Positions 33,869-43,830 of a stretch of DNA of 64,000 bases are shown in pieces. The notes below the pieces were generated by a model. The model searched no databases. It worked only from the letters and a program-made list of their open reading frames with translations, and had not been told where the DNA came from. Origin of the DNA: Lonicera japonica (Eukaryota; Streptophyta; Magnoliopsida; Dipsacales; Caprifoliaceae); NCBI GenBank assembly GCA_021464415.1, contig CM038471.1, positions 73,448,851 through 73,512,850 of the forward strand. The letters run 5' to 3'. The position numbers were made by a program, and so were the translations under genes. Position 1 is the first letter of the stretch. Each line of letters opens with the position of its first letter.

Positions 33869-34496
33869 TGTATGTTGTGTTCTTATTGTTTCAATAATTA
33901 ATTTCTTAAAATTATTCGTAAAAAATATTAAAAAAGGAAATATTTTGGTGAGAAAATCTTATCATTTTAATATTTTGTAAAGAAATCGTTTTCTTGAATC
34001 TCAAAAAATTAAATATCATAGAAATCGAAAGTAACAAAATATGTTAATAAATGATTTATTTTTATGAAAACTATTTTATTTTTCAATTAATTTTTTCCAT
34101 TTTCACAAAAGATAACATATATTTTCAAACAACAAATTGTCTTTTAATATTTTGAAGTAGTGAATTAAGTATTATATTTACTTATTTGATAAAGATAAAA
34201 ATAAATTTTGTAAATAAATTTGAAATATGAATAATAAACATTTAAGAAAATATTATATAAATATCTATAATTACTAAAACTTATTCTCTTAATATTTTGT
34301 ATCTTGGAGGTACTATTTAGATGAATTTTTTAATAAAATTTATTAAGAACTCTCTCGACGAAATTTTATCGTCTATATTATTTCAGTCCCACTCCACTCT
34401 GGGGTGAAGTGCAAATTTTTTAAAGATTTGATGGGGTGAGAAGAAGTATTCTCTGGGATGAAAAGACTGATTTTGTGGGTGCATTTAAAAACACCC
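33388..34496. mobile_element. 1.1-kb non-autonomous TIR element in the kinase promoter
   Basis: Ends are GGGTGTTCTTAAATGCACCC and, on the minus strand, GGGTGTTTTTAAATGCACCC; the match extends to about 31 of 34 bases. A perfect 8-bp duplication TTAAAGTA lies at 33380-33387 and 34497-34504. The duplication length fits hAT, but the long GGGTGTTTTTAAATGCACCC-type ends also recall Mutator-like MITEs. The interior is AT-rich with a (TA)n run at about 33838-33862 and no transposase. It ends 277 bp upstream of the kinase ATG. Confidence 0.85.
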
Positions 34497-34540
34497 TTAA
34501 AGTAACATATTTTGAATCCAATTTACTTTCACAGATTTGA

Positions 34541-34627
34541 CCAATCACAATCTATAACGCGCTCCACAGTACATGCCAACTTTTAGCTATAGACCCACCC
34601 CGCTTAATGCTCTTTGGATTCCAATTT

Positions 34628-34660
<33 letters not shown>
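34541..34660 (+). promoter_or_regulatory. Kinase promoter/leader with CCAAT and (CT)15
   Basis: CCAATCA at 34541 is followed by a weak TATA-like CTATAACG at about 34552 and a pure (CT)15 at 34631-34660 in the presumed 5' leader. CT-rich leaders are common in plant genes. The upstream ATG at 34573 is in frame with the kinase, but the extension would translate the CT and CA repeats and is not believed. Confidence 0.4.
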
Positions 34661-34663
<3 letters not shown>

Positions 34664-34773
34664 GTTACCCCCAAAATCTCTCAAAAGCACCTCTTCTTTT
34701 ACATACACACACACATATATATATATACACCCCCACAACACCCCCAAGAATTTACCCAATCAAGATTTTCTTG

Positions 34774-36282
34774 ATGGGTTATCTATCTTGTAAAGCTGAA
34801 TCATCCATTTCAATCTCCGATTCAACCTCTTCCAAGAAAACCGAATTCAACCCCCAAACCGAGAAACCCATCAAAATCCAACAATTCGATTACAGTGACC
34901 TTGAAGCCGCCACCGATGGCTTCTCCGACCAGAAACTCCTCGGCCGTGGAAGCCACGGCCTCGTTTACAAGGCCGTCCTCCGCTCCGGCCGCCAAGTTGC
35001 CGTCAAGAAGCCCTCACGCTCCTCCGTGAACAATCCCTCAATCCCACGGGCCGCCGTGAAGAATAACTCACGTGCCGTCGTCTCCTGCCTGTCGCCGGCG
35101 CTGGAGAATCCCAACGAGGTGGATAATGAAATTGACATTCTGTCGAAGATCCAGAGCCCTAGGTTTGTGAATTTGGTTGGGTTTACTAACAATTCCAAGG
35201 ATAGGCTATTGGTGGTTGAGTTTATGAGTAATGGGACACTTTATGAGATTCTTCATTCAAACCCTAGGCCACCCAGCTGGGGGAGGAGAATTAGACTTGC
35301 CCTTCAAACTGCAAAAGCAATTGAAACCCTACATTCATCTGTTCCTCCTGTAATTCATAGGGATATAAAGTCTGCTAATGTGTTAATTGACCGTAACTTC
35401 AATGCTAGATTAGGTGATTTTGGGCTTGCCTTGAGGTGCCATGTTGATGATTATAGGCTTCTTTCAACTCCCCCTGCAGGTACAATGGGTTATCTCGATC
35501 CAGGGTATGTGACACCTGATAATTTGAGTACTAAAACTGATGTTTTTAGTTTTGGGATTTTGTTGTTAGAGATTATTAGTGGTAGAAAAGCCATTGATGT
35601 TGGGTTTTCGCCGCCTTCGATTGTAGATTGGGCTATTCCATTGATTAGGAGAGGGAAGCTTTTGGGTATTTATGATCCAAGAATCCCCCCTCCTAGGGAC
35701 CCTTTGGTGAGGAAGCAATTGGGGGTAATTGCGGCTAAATGTGTGAGGACTTGTAGGGAGAGAAGGCCGTCGATGAAGGAGGTTGTTGATTGCCTTAGTG
35801 GGTTGAGTAAATTAGTTCCTCTTCATTCTTGGAATGGTTTCACCAATCCTTGTTTGATGGTTGAAACAATGGGACGGCCAGTGGAAATGAAAGAAATCCG
35901 GTTGAATTCAAGGATGAATAGGGTCGAGGAAGGGGATTCAAATGGCTTTGATGCAAATTGTGCGAGGCCTTTGAAAAATTCGAGACGAGTTTATTCCGAT
36001 TTAGGGTTTAGGTACAATTTGATGGATCTAATGGGTGGGGTTGATGGGGAATCCGAATTCTTGGGGGAGACTAGTGGGGTTGAGGCTAAATCAAGATTGA
36101 AAAATGGAAGTATGAGTTTTAGAAGTGAAAGTGAACGAGTTCGTAACCAGGGCAATGATAAACACGGTGTTTTTAGCTTGAGGAGAAACCAATCTGTTGG
36201 AGAAAATTCGGATTTGTATTTCAATAGACGCAATGCAATTACTAGATCGAGTTCTAGTGCCCGGGCAAATGCTGGCAGCTAG
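34774..36282 (+). CDS. Receptor-like cytoplasmic Ser/Thr kinase (MGYLSC type)
   Basis: An intronless gene for 502 residues. The start at 34774 gives MGYLSCKAES: Gly2 and Cys6 fit N-myristoylation plus palmitoylation, so plasma-membrane attachment is likely. The kinase domain covers about residues 50-345: Gly loop GRGSHG (57-62), Lys78 in VAVK, Glu119, HRD (195-197) with K199 and N202, DFG (215-217), GTMGYLDPGY (236-245) and the Arg before Asp typical of RD kinases. All catalytic residues are present, so the kinase should be active. An insertion between Lys78 and Glu119 (SSVNNPSIPRAAVKNN) and a 150-residue Ser/Arg-rich tail are outside the core. It resembles, from memory, the family of Arabidopsis At3g51990. 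Pathway and partners are unknown. Confidence 0.9.
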   Translation: MGYLSCKAESSISISDSTSSKKTEFNPQTEKPIKIQQFDYSDLEAATDGFSDQKLLGRGSHGLVYKAVLRSGRQVAVKKPSRSSVNNPSIPRAAVKNNSRAVVSCLSPALENPNEVDNEIDILSKIQSPRFVNLVGFTNNSKDRLLVVEFMSNGTLYEILHSNPRPPSWGRRIRLALQTAKAIETLHSSVPPVIHRDIKSANVLIDRNFNARLGDFGLALRCHVDDYRLLSTPPAGTMGYLDPGYVTPDNLSTKTDVFSFGILLLEIISGRKAIDVGFSPPSIVDWAIPLIRRGKLLGIYDPRIPPPRDPLVRKQLGVIAAKCVRTCRERRPSMKEVVDCLSGLSKLVPLHSWNGFTNPCLMVETMGRPVEMKEIRLNSRMNRVEEGDSNGFDANCARPLKNSRRVYSDLGFRYNLMDLMGGVDGESEFLGETSGVEAKSRLKNGSMSFRSESERVRNQGNDKHGVFSLRRNQSVGENSDLYFNRRNAITRSSSSARANAGS

Positions 36283-37612
36283 TTCTTAGAAAGCTTTTTC
36301 CCGTGCTTTTGAATCACAATGATGTAGATTATGTGTGGGTTTTTTTAATTGTTTCTTATTGTATTCTTGAAATGTTAATCAGTTTATTGAATTAGGCTTG
36401 TAGGAAGCTCAAAGGCACATTGTTGATGGACGTCTAGTGGGTTGTTAATCCTTTTCTCTGCTTTCTTCATTGTTCAAAGCTAATGAATAATAAAGAATCT
36501 GTTCAATGTGGACTACTTGTTTATCTTGTACTTCTTAATGATATCTTTATGGTTACTGTTTGGCCTTAATTTATTGATAAGGTCTAAAACTTATTCAATC
36601 TTATTGAGCTATTGGTGAGGAAAATATTTTTGATGGAGACAATAGAAACTTATCAGGTATTTCTTCACAGGGATTAACCGAGTTTCTAAAGGGTAGTGTG
36701 CAAACCCACAATAGCTATTGATCATTCAGACATTTTTAGGAACTCTTTTCGGGACTTATCAGTTATGTACGGATTCACTTCATTGTATGATGTTCAAGTT
36801 GATACCAATTATGTAAACTTTTTCACTATGTTAATGTAATAGATTATGTATCTCTCAGTCTTGCCTCACGCATAAAAGTAATGCAGAGAACATGGTTATG
36901 ATAATGAAGTGTGAAATACCGAAAGGACTCCTACTTCACGTTGCTTTGAAGTTGGAAATCGTAAAGTACAATCAAACTTCACGATAATTAGCAAATGGAC
37001 CCCTTGAGCTGAACCGAGAAAGAATTCCATTGAATTGAAGTCCACTAAGAATACCTTTGGAGCGGAATTGAACCTGCGAATTTGGCAACTATGAGTTGGG
37101 TGTTTTAACCATATTTTGACCACAGAAATCCATTGTCTGTGGACATTTAGATATATAGTGAGTGTATAGTGACTTCCTCCTATGAACAAAGGCATTCTCA
37201 CAAGTAACTCTATTTTCGCTTATGGAGATCTTTTAGACATATCAAAGTGATCAACAACATATTGAGAGTTGGAGTTTCAGAATCCTATAAATATTTTTTT
37301 GTCTGTTACAATCCCGGGTCCCCATGCTAGAACACCAAACACAATCTAGGTGTACCAAGAATCTCTATATGCATTCCATTTGGCTTAAGGGGGGTTTAAA
37401 TTAGTAAGTTTGGTGAAAAGTTTGACTAAGAAGATCACAAGTGTATTATAATTTATCCATTATTCAGCTCTCTCTATCTGTCTAGTTTGAGCTACTTGGT
37501 TATGCAAATGACACGCTTGTTGGTATTACGGTGTTCCCATATTTAGCAAAAATATTAGTATATATATTGATTAGTATATATATATGTCTTTTCTTTTGTT
37601 CGTTTGTACATA
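36283..37612. other. Region downstream of the kinase
   Basis: The kinase 3' UTR probably runs to about 36500 (AATAATAAAG near 36484). No further gene was found. A degraded tRNA-Ile-like segment lies at 37062-37124. The rest is unremarkable AT-rich DNA up to the Helitron end at 37613. Confidence 0.5.
37062..37124 (-). pseudogene. trnI-CAU: Relic of plastid-type tRNA-Ile(CAU)
   Basis: The minus strand reads ATGGTTAAAACACCCAACTC, then ATAGTTGCCAAATTCGCAGG and TTCAATTCC. From memory this follows the D-arm, CAU anticodon loop and T-arm of plastid trnI-CAU with a handful of substitutions. The acceptor stem does not pair and both ends are lost, so it is not a working tRNA. It probably came from plastid DNA inserted into the nucleus (NUPT), but only about 60 bp align clearly. 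Confidence 0.5.
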
Positions 37613-39143
37613 CTAGTTTTTGTGCACGTGCGTTGCACGTAGTTTTTGTGCTGGACAAATGTCATTAAATAAATTGAATAATTAATATGATATAAAAATA
37701 ATAACATATAAATAAAACATAGTATCAAGTGCACAATTAAATTGATAATTATAAGAAAATCATATAATTGGTCACCTATAGAAAAATGTTGTAGATATAT
37801 GAAAAAATTTGTCGCCTTGAATTTTTTTAATACATAGGTGGCCAAGAAGACTCTTAATCAGATATATAATAGAGTAATATATTTTTAATAAGCTTTTAGA
37901 ATTGGCAGAAAGTCAATTCTATTAAATGTACGAAGATTATTATGCACAATACCAAATAATAATATAACACTCATATAAATAATATATTATATAACAGCTA
38001 AAATATTAAAATGGTAAAAAAAATAAAAAAATTTAACATGAATATTTTATTGAGCAACAGCTACAATATTTAATATTTTTATTTAAACATTAAACATAAT
38101 TATAAATAAACAAATATGTTTTAGAATATAGAAATTAATATAAATTTAGTTTATTATAATTTTAAAAGGAATAAAGTAAAATAAAGTTTAATATACATAC
38201 CTCTATGGTTAGCTTTGGAAGTAAATTCTAATTTATGCTAAAAGTTCTGTAATTTTAATATGTTCTATTAAATAGCTTCCTTCTTAGTAATTAAGTTTGT
38301 TATGAAGTTATATAGAAATTTTATTAAAAATTATAAATTGTTTAATTATTTTATCCAATAAAGTATAGTTTGAATAATAATACTAACATAAAAAATAATA
38401 TTTTATATTATGTAAATCTAGCTTAAAATATTTGTTTAATTATTTTAACCAAATAAAGTAGATTTTGAATTTATTTGAAATATTAATACTGATATAAAAA
38501 TATATGGAGTTATGTTATTTTATTTAATATAAATCATAAAATCTTTTGTTTAAATGTTTATTATGAAGTTATATATAGAAGTTTTATACAAAACACTTAA
38601 TTCCAAACAAACTCTAAATTATTTAATTATTTTAGCCAATAAAGTAGAGTTTGAATTCATTTGAAATTATAATGTAAATCTATCTATCTTTGTTTAATTA
38701 TTTTATTCAAATAAAAAGTTTTTTACAAAACACCTAATTCAACACAAACTCTAAATTGTTTAATTATTGTACCCAATAAAGTAGAGTTTGAATTTATTTG
38801 GAATAATAATACTAATATAAAAAATAATATTTTTGTAATGTAAATCTACCTTAAAATCTTAGTTTAATTATTTTATCTAAATAAAGTAAAGTTTGAATTT
38901 ATTCAAAATTCTAATATTAATATATAAACATATGGAGCTATACTATTTTATTTAAAAGTAATTATTATAGCTATTTTACTGTGATTAATAAACTATAAGG
39001 GCTGTTGCCTTTTTGTTTAAAAAATTTTTTTAAGTAAATATAAATTTTTTTTGTTTAAAATCAAGGAGCAAATTTTTTTGTTTAATTATTTTAACCAAAT
39101 AAAGTAGAATTTGAATGTATTTGAAATATTAATACTAATATAG

Positions 39144-39183
<40 letters not shown>

Positions 39184-40357
39184 TTATATTGTTTTATTTA
39201 ATGTAAATATTAAAATCTTTTGTTTAAAATGTTTATGATGAAGTTATATAGAAGTTTTATACAAAACACCTAATTCACTACAAACTCTAAATTGTTTAAT
39301 TATTTTACTAAATAAAGTAGAGTATGAATTTATTTGGAATTATAATACTAATATTAAAAAAGTCTATTTTATTTAATGGAAATCTAGCTATCTTTGTTTA
39401 ATTATTTTAGCCAAATAATTTTTTTTTACAAAACACCTAATTCAACACAAAATCTAAATTGTTTAATTATTTTATCCAATAAATTAGACTTTGAATTTAT
39501 TTGGAATAATAATACTAATATAAAAAATAATATTTTTTAATATAAATCTAGCTTAAAATCGTTGTTTACTTATTTTAGCCAAATAAAGTAGAGTTTGAAT
39601 TTATTTGAAATATTAATACTAATATAGAAATCTATGGAGTTATGCTATTTTATTTAAATGTAAATGTTAAAATATTTTTTTTAAAATCAAGGGGCATATT
39701 TATTTGTTTAATTATTTTTGCCAAATAAAGTAGAGTTTGAATTTATTTGAAATATTAATATTAATATAAAAATATATGGAGTTATGCTGTTTTATTTAAT
39801 GTAAATCTTAAAATCTTTTGTTTAAAATGTTTATTATGAAGTCATGTAAAAGTTTTATACAAAACACTTAATTCAACTTAAACTCTAAATTTTTTAATAA
39901 TTTTACCCAATAAAGTAGAGTTTGAATTTATTTGGAATTATAATACTAATATAAAAAATAATATTTTATTTACTGTAAATCTAGGATCTTTGTTTAATTA
40001 TTTTAGCCAAATAATTTTTTTTACAAAACATCTAATTCAACACAAACTCTAAATTGATTAATTATTTTACCCAATAAAGTAGAGTTTGAATTTATTTGGA
40101 ATTATAATACTAATATAAAAAATAATATTTTATTTAATGTAAATCTAGGATCTTTGTTTAATTATTTTAGACAAATAAAGTAAAGTTTGAATTTATTTGA
40201 AATACTAATACTAATACTAATATAGAAATTTATGGAGTTATGCTATTTTATTTAAATGTAAATATTAAAATCTTTTGTTTAAAATCAAGGGGCATATTTG
40301 TTATCACAAAAAAAGGAAAAACATTTAAGTTATTCGTACTTTTATATATAGTATAGA
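37613..40357 (-). mobile_element. Non-autonomous Helitron with long internal repeats
   Basis: On the minus strand the element starts TCTATACTATATATAAAAG (40357 leftwards) and ends in CTAG (37616-37613). A perfect hairpin ACGTGC-AAC-GCACGT lies just before the end, separated from CTAG by 9 bases. The flanks are A before TC and T after CTAG, the A|T insertion rule of Helitrons. No target duplication is expected or seen. The interior has no Rep/helicase and is built of diverged repeats of roughly 620-650 bp (starting near 38430, 39077, 39697 and a partial at 40157). Each unit carries the words AAATAAAGTAGAGTTTGAAT and GTTTAATTATTTTA several times. A (TA)n run sits at about 39149-39180. Confidence 0.8.
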
Positions 40358-40734
40358 TATATAGATATTTATTTGTGTGTAAATGGAAATTTGGATCTAC
40401 CGAAAACTCAGAAAGCATACTTATATGCACTTGCAGCATTATCTGGTAAGCTTATAAATGTGCCATTGGTATGAAATTATTCTCCTCTGTTGTGAGTTTG
40501 TGAGTTTGAAACATTATTTCACGATGACCAACCACATTTACTTTACTTTTTTAATGTTTAGCAGCTGATATGAGAAGGTCATGTTAACTCTTACCCTGTG
40601 ATTTTCAACATATTTCAATTTCTATAAAACAGTCGCCACTAATTATGGTCACATGCGATTTAAGTGTGTAACCATATCCGCCAAATTGGAATATTTGTCA
40701 CCTTTGTGAAATACTTTTCGAGCACTATATATTA

Positions 40735-41255
40735 AGGCTCCATTTGATAATAATTTTTTGTGAAAACTTTTTCTTCCTCAACTACTAAAGAAAATTTGGT
40801 CATGGAAAAAAACAAAATAAACAATGCTCGTTTGGTTGAGATTTTAAAACATGTATTTTAGATAAATTTTTGGGAAGTGTGAAAGTAGATTGAAAAGTGA
40901 ATTTAATTTTTGTTAGAGTTTCTTTCAACCAATTCAGAAAAACTCATGAAAAAAATTCAACATATAGTCACAATGGATCTTATTTTATAGATCTCAGTAA
41001 ATATGTTTCAAATATTTTTTTTTTCTAATTCTGATTTTTGAATTTAAAGTTATAGTATTTTAAAAAATTTATGAAAGAGAAAGTAAAGTGAAATGAATTT
41101 TGAGAAGTGTGAAATAAAGTTGACTCTTGGTAAAAAAATTTAAAATTTAATTTTAAAATCTCAACCAAACACTATTGTGTCTCAATTTATTTTTTAACTT
41201 CTCATAAAAATTAACTATTTTTATTTTCTTTTTTCATATTGTTATCAAACACATA
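40735..41255. mobile_element. Outer MITE carrying a nested MITE
   Basis: CTCCATTTGATAATAA on the left and, on the minus strand, GAGATATGTGTTTGATAACAA on the right resemble the GTGTTTGATAAA-type ends of the 4587 and 54992 elements. Between them lies a second element (40828-41171), so the pair seems nested. Ends are approximate. Confidence 0.4.
40828..41171. mobile_element. MITE with 20-bp perfect inverted repeats
   Basis: GTTTGGTTGAGATTTTAAAA on the left is repeated exactly in inverted orientation on the right. Matching extends weakly outward (CAAT on both sides). The interior is AT-rich and non-coding. Confidence 0.65.
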
Positions 41256-41428
41256 TCTCCCTCTTTCGGTCCCCACCCCACTCCCCAGCATTATCTTGCT
41301 GTATTTGTTTTTGTCGTTGTTTTAGGTAAAAGATACCATGATATCTCCCTCCTTCAGTCCCTACCCCACTTCGCAGCATTATCTTGCTGTATTTGTTTTT
41401 ATTGTTGTTTTAGGTAAAAGGTGTCCAC
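41253..41428 (+). repeat. Tandem duplication, two 88-bp units
   Basis: ATATCTCCCTC(T/C)TTC(G/A)GTCC to TTGTTTTAGGTAAAAG is repeated back to back with about seven differences. Confidence 0.75.
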
Positions 41429-42609
41429 TGTCAAGTCCTTCTACATGAAAGGGAATAAACTTTTCTGGGATATAGAATTGTTATGACTCATGTATTAACA
41501 TATTATTTGTGTTATTAAACTAATTGGGATGCCTAAGTACCTCTTTCATTGTAATGTGTGCCGTATGTAATTAATGAGAAAGTACATGTCCTAAACACAA
41601 ACACAGTACACTTATAAAAGTCTATATTTATTTTTCACACCTTTTTTAAAGATGTATTAATCTTGATAAAAGCAATAATTAAAAAGAAAACTTGTTCTTT
41701 ATTGTTAAATTTGGTAAATTGATTGCCCTTAAAAATAAATTAGATGGCGATGTCACGTAGAGAAATGGTAGATACAATTTAGCCACGATGAAATTGTGTC
41801 GCATATTTTAATTGCCAGTTTTACTCTTGCAATTTCTTTTATCACAAGGAAGGTATTTCGAAAAAGATTTGAACCTTCAATTCTAAAGTGAGTTGAATGT
41901 GTATTCATCTATCAGGCAACCTACTGCTTGTGTTTTTTTATCTTTTATCTATATTGTATACATAGAAGTTGAACACACATCACATATACATGAGAAGCTA
42001 GTATACATACATTATTCAAGCAGGCTCTACAGCGAACTATTCGCTCAGATACTAGGATTTGCGATAGTTTTTCATTGCTAATATATGTATTGGCGATGGA
42101 AACTGTTGCTGAAGGCTTAGTTCACGAATGGAAGGTCAGTTATAAAGTCAATATATATTTATATAATTTTACAACAAATGGATTCACGTCAGCTAGATCA
42201 TCCTGGCATTACTGCGGATTTTTCGCAGACAAATGAGCTTTTCTAAGGAGAAGACTACACGAAAACCAAAGAACAGTTGTTTTAGTTGAAAGGGTGAATT
42301 TTGCAGCCAATATGCTCTCTTTTAGTACAGTAAAGTTGGATTTTTTCTCTCATTTATCAAAGATAGTGGGAAAAGTGGCCCATATAATGTTTGAAAGTGT
42401 ATGTCTCTAGCAACAACCATTAAGTGGGAATAATTTATATTCCTTTCTGCATATTTCAAGGCTTGGCTTTACAGCTCACTTGTTTCCATTTGCATGTGCC
42501 TTTTCTTAATTGAGATTGCCGATACTTCCATGTCTCACAGTTGGGTGTTTAATTCTGACATTGAAATATCATATATACATGTCTATGTATATATATGGGA
42601 ATCATCTTA
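41429..42609. other. Non-coding AT-rich stretch
   Basis: No gene, tRNA or clear element was recognised. Short frames here (for example at 41893-42081) have no splice or family support. Confidence 0.4.
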
Positions 42610-42960
42610 AGAGCATCAATCATTTTAAAAGGGCTAATGGATGAATTTTTTTGATGAAACTTGATGAAAATAATATCCATAATTAGTATATCATCTTCAC
42701 CTAATTTCATAGAAAAATTCAACCAGAAAGTGAGTTAACTAAAAAATTGATATATATATATATGCGCATTTTTGCCGTTAAAATTTTAGATGTTTAGTTA
42801 GCCTACTTTCCTATTAAATTTTAGACAAAATTTGGTGGAAATGATTTACCACGCATCATAGAGATCAAGTTCACCAAGTTTTATGAAAATATTCATCTAT
42901 TTATCTAGTCAAAATAGTTGGTCCGTATTTAAGGTCCAAAATATTGGTCTCTTAAGATCC
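42610..42960. repeat. Decayed relative of the 45661-46030 hairpin element
   Basis: GGATGAATTTTTTTGATGAA, ATTTCATAGAAAAATTCAACC and AGTGAGTTAACTA on the left face ACAAAATTTGGTGGAAATGA, TTTATGAAAATATTCATC and GTTAGCCTACTTTCC on the right. The same words and order occur in the near-perfect hairpin at 45661, so this is an older copy of the same family. Confidence 0.5.
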
Positions 42961-43025
42961 TTCATATATATGTGTTTATATGTTAGTGGTATATGGGTTC
43001 ACTAATTGTTGCAGAGTTCATTGGA

Positions 43026-43830
43026 GGGTTGTACCTTGTGCAAAGATACAACACTCAACTGCACTTGGACCCATAACTGGGTTGGGTTCATTGCAGGCAG
43101 TGGCGGAGCCAAGAGTCAGCTAGGGCGGGCTTCAGCCCGTCTCAAAAAAAAATTAATAATAAAATTATATGTATAATAGTAAAGGGGTTTTTTTTTTTGT
43201 GAAAAATTAAAGTTTAAGGTTTATTAAAGTAATAAATTAAAGTTTTTAGGGAGTAAGTGTGGGTTGAAAATGTTTACTGAAGACATTGATTTGTTTTTAC
43301 TCATAGATGATTTTGATTCACGAAAGGATCGTAGGGTTCAACTTCATTAGTTTATATAATGTATTTTTTTTCTGTCACATGTGACTAGATATAACAAAAA
43401 AACACGTTTTGTCTATTTTAAATATCTAATTATGATATGTTATTATATAAGTGTTTAGTATTTGCATTTGTTTCATTCAAATAAGTACTTATTTTTTTAT
43501 TGTTTTTAAGTCAATATTTGGTAAATACTTTAAAATAACCCCTAAATTTTTTTTTTGGGCGGTACCCCTGCATATTTCTTTTTAATCTAGCCCACCCCAT
43601 GGAGAAATCCTGGCTACGCCACTAATTGCAGGGTTGTACCTTTGCCAAATTTCAATGCCATAGGATACTTCATTTGGGTCCTGAAGGTTGGGACACACAA
43701 ATATTCCTATCCGGTTATGAATGTTTGACCTGGAGTGCATATTCTTGAGTCTGCGCGCTCAATATTTAAGTCCTAGTGCATACAGGGTTGTACCTTTGGC
43801 AAAGTTACAACATGTGATTCGGAAGAATAC
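43026..43830 (+). repeat. Direct repeats of 'GGGTTGTACCTT'
   Basis: GGGTTGTACCTTGTGCAAAG (43026), GGGTTGTACCTTTGCCAAAT (about 43631) and GGGTTGTACCTTTGGCAAAG (about 43786) are diverged direct repeats, two of them now separated by the hAT-like insertion at 43098-43624. Confidence 0.5.
43098..43624. mobile_element. Non-autonomous hAT-like element with 8-bp target duplication
   Basis: The left end CAGTGGCGGAGCCA and the minus-strand right end TAGTGGCGTAGCCAGG are inverted. The flanks are the perfect 8-bp repeat ATTGCAGG at 43090-43097 and 43625-43632. The 527-bp interior has poly-A and poly-T stretches near the ends and no coding frame. This is the best-preserved of three related ends in the window (19959, 26914). 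Confidence 0.8.

Noticed and set aside
34573..34773. 67-residue N-terminal extension of the kinase from an upstream ATG
   Set aside because: It translates the (CT)15 and CA/TA repeats; the MGYLSC start at 34774 has the conserved acylation signal of the family.
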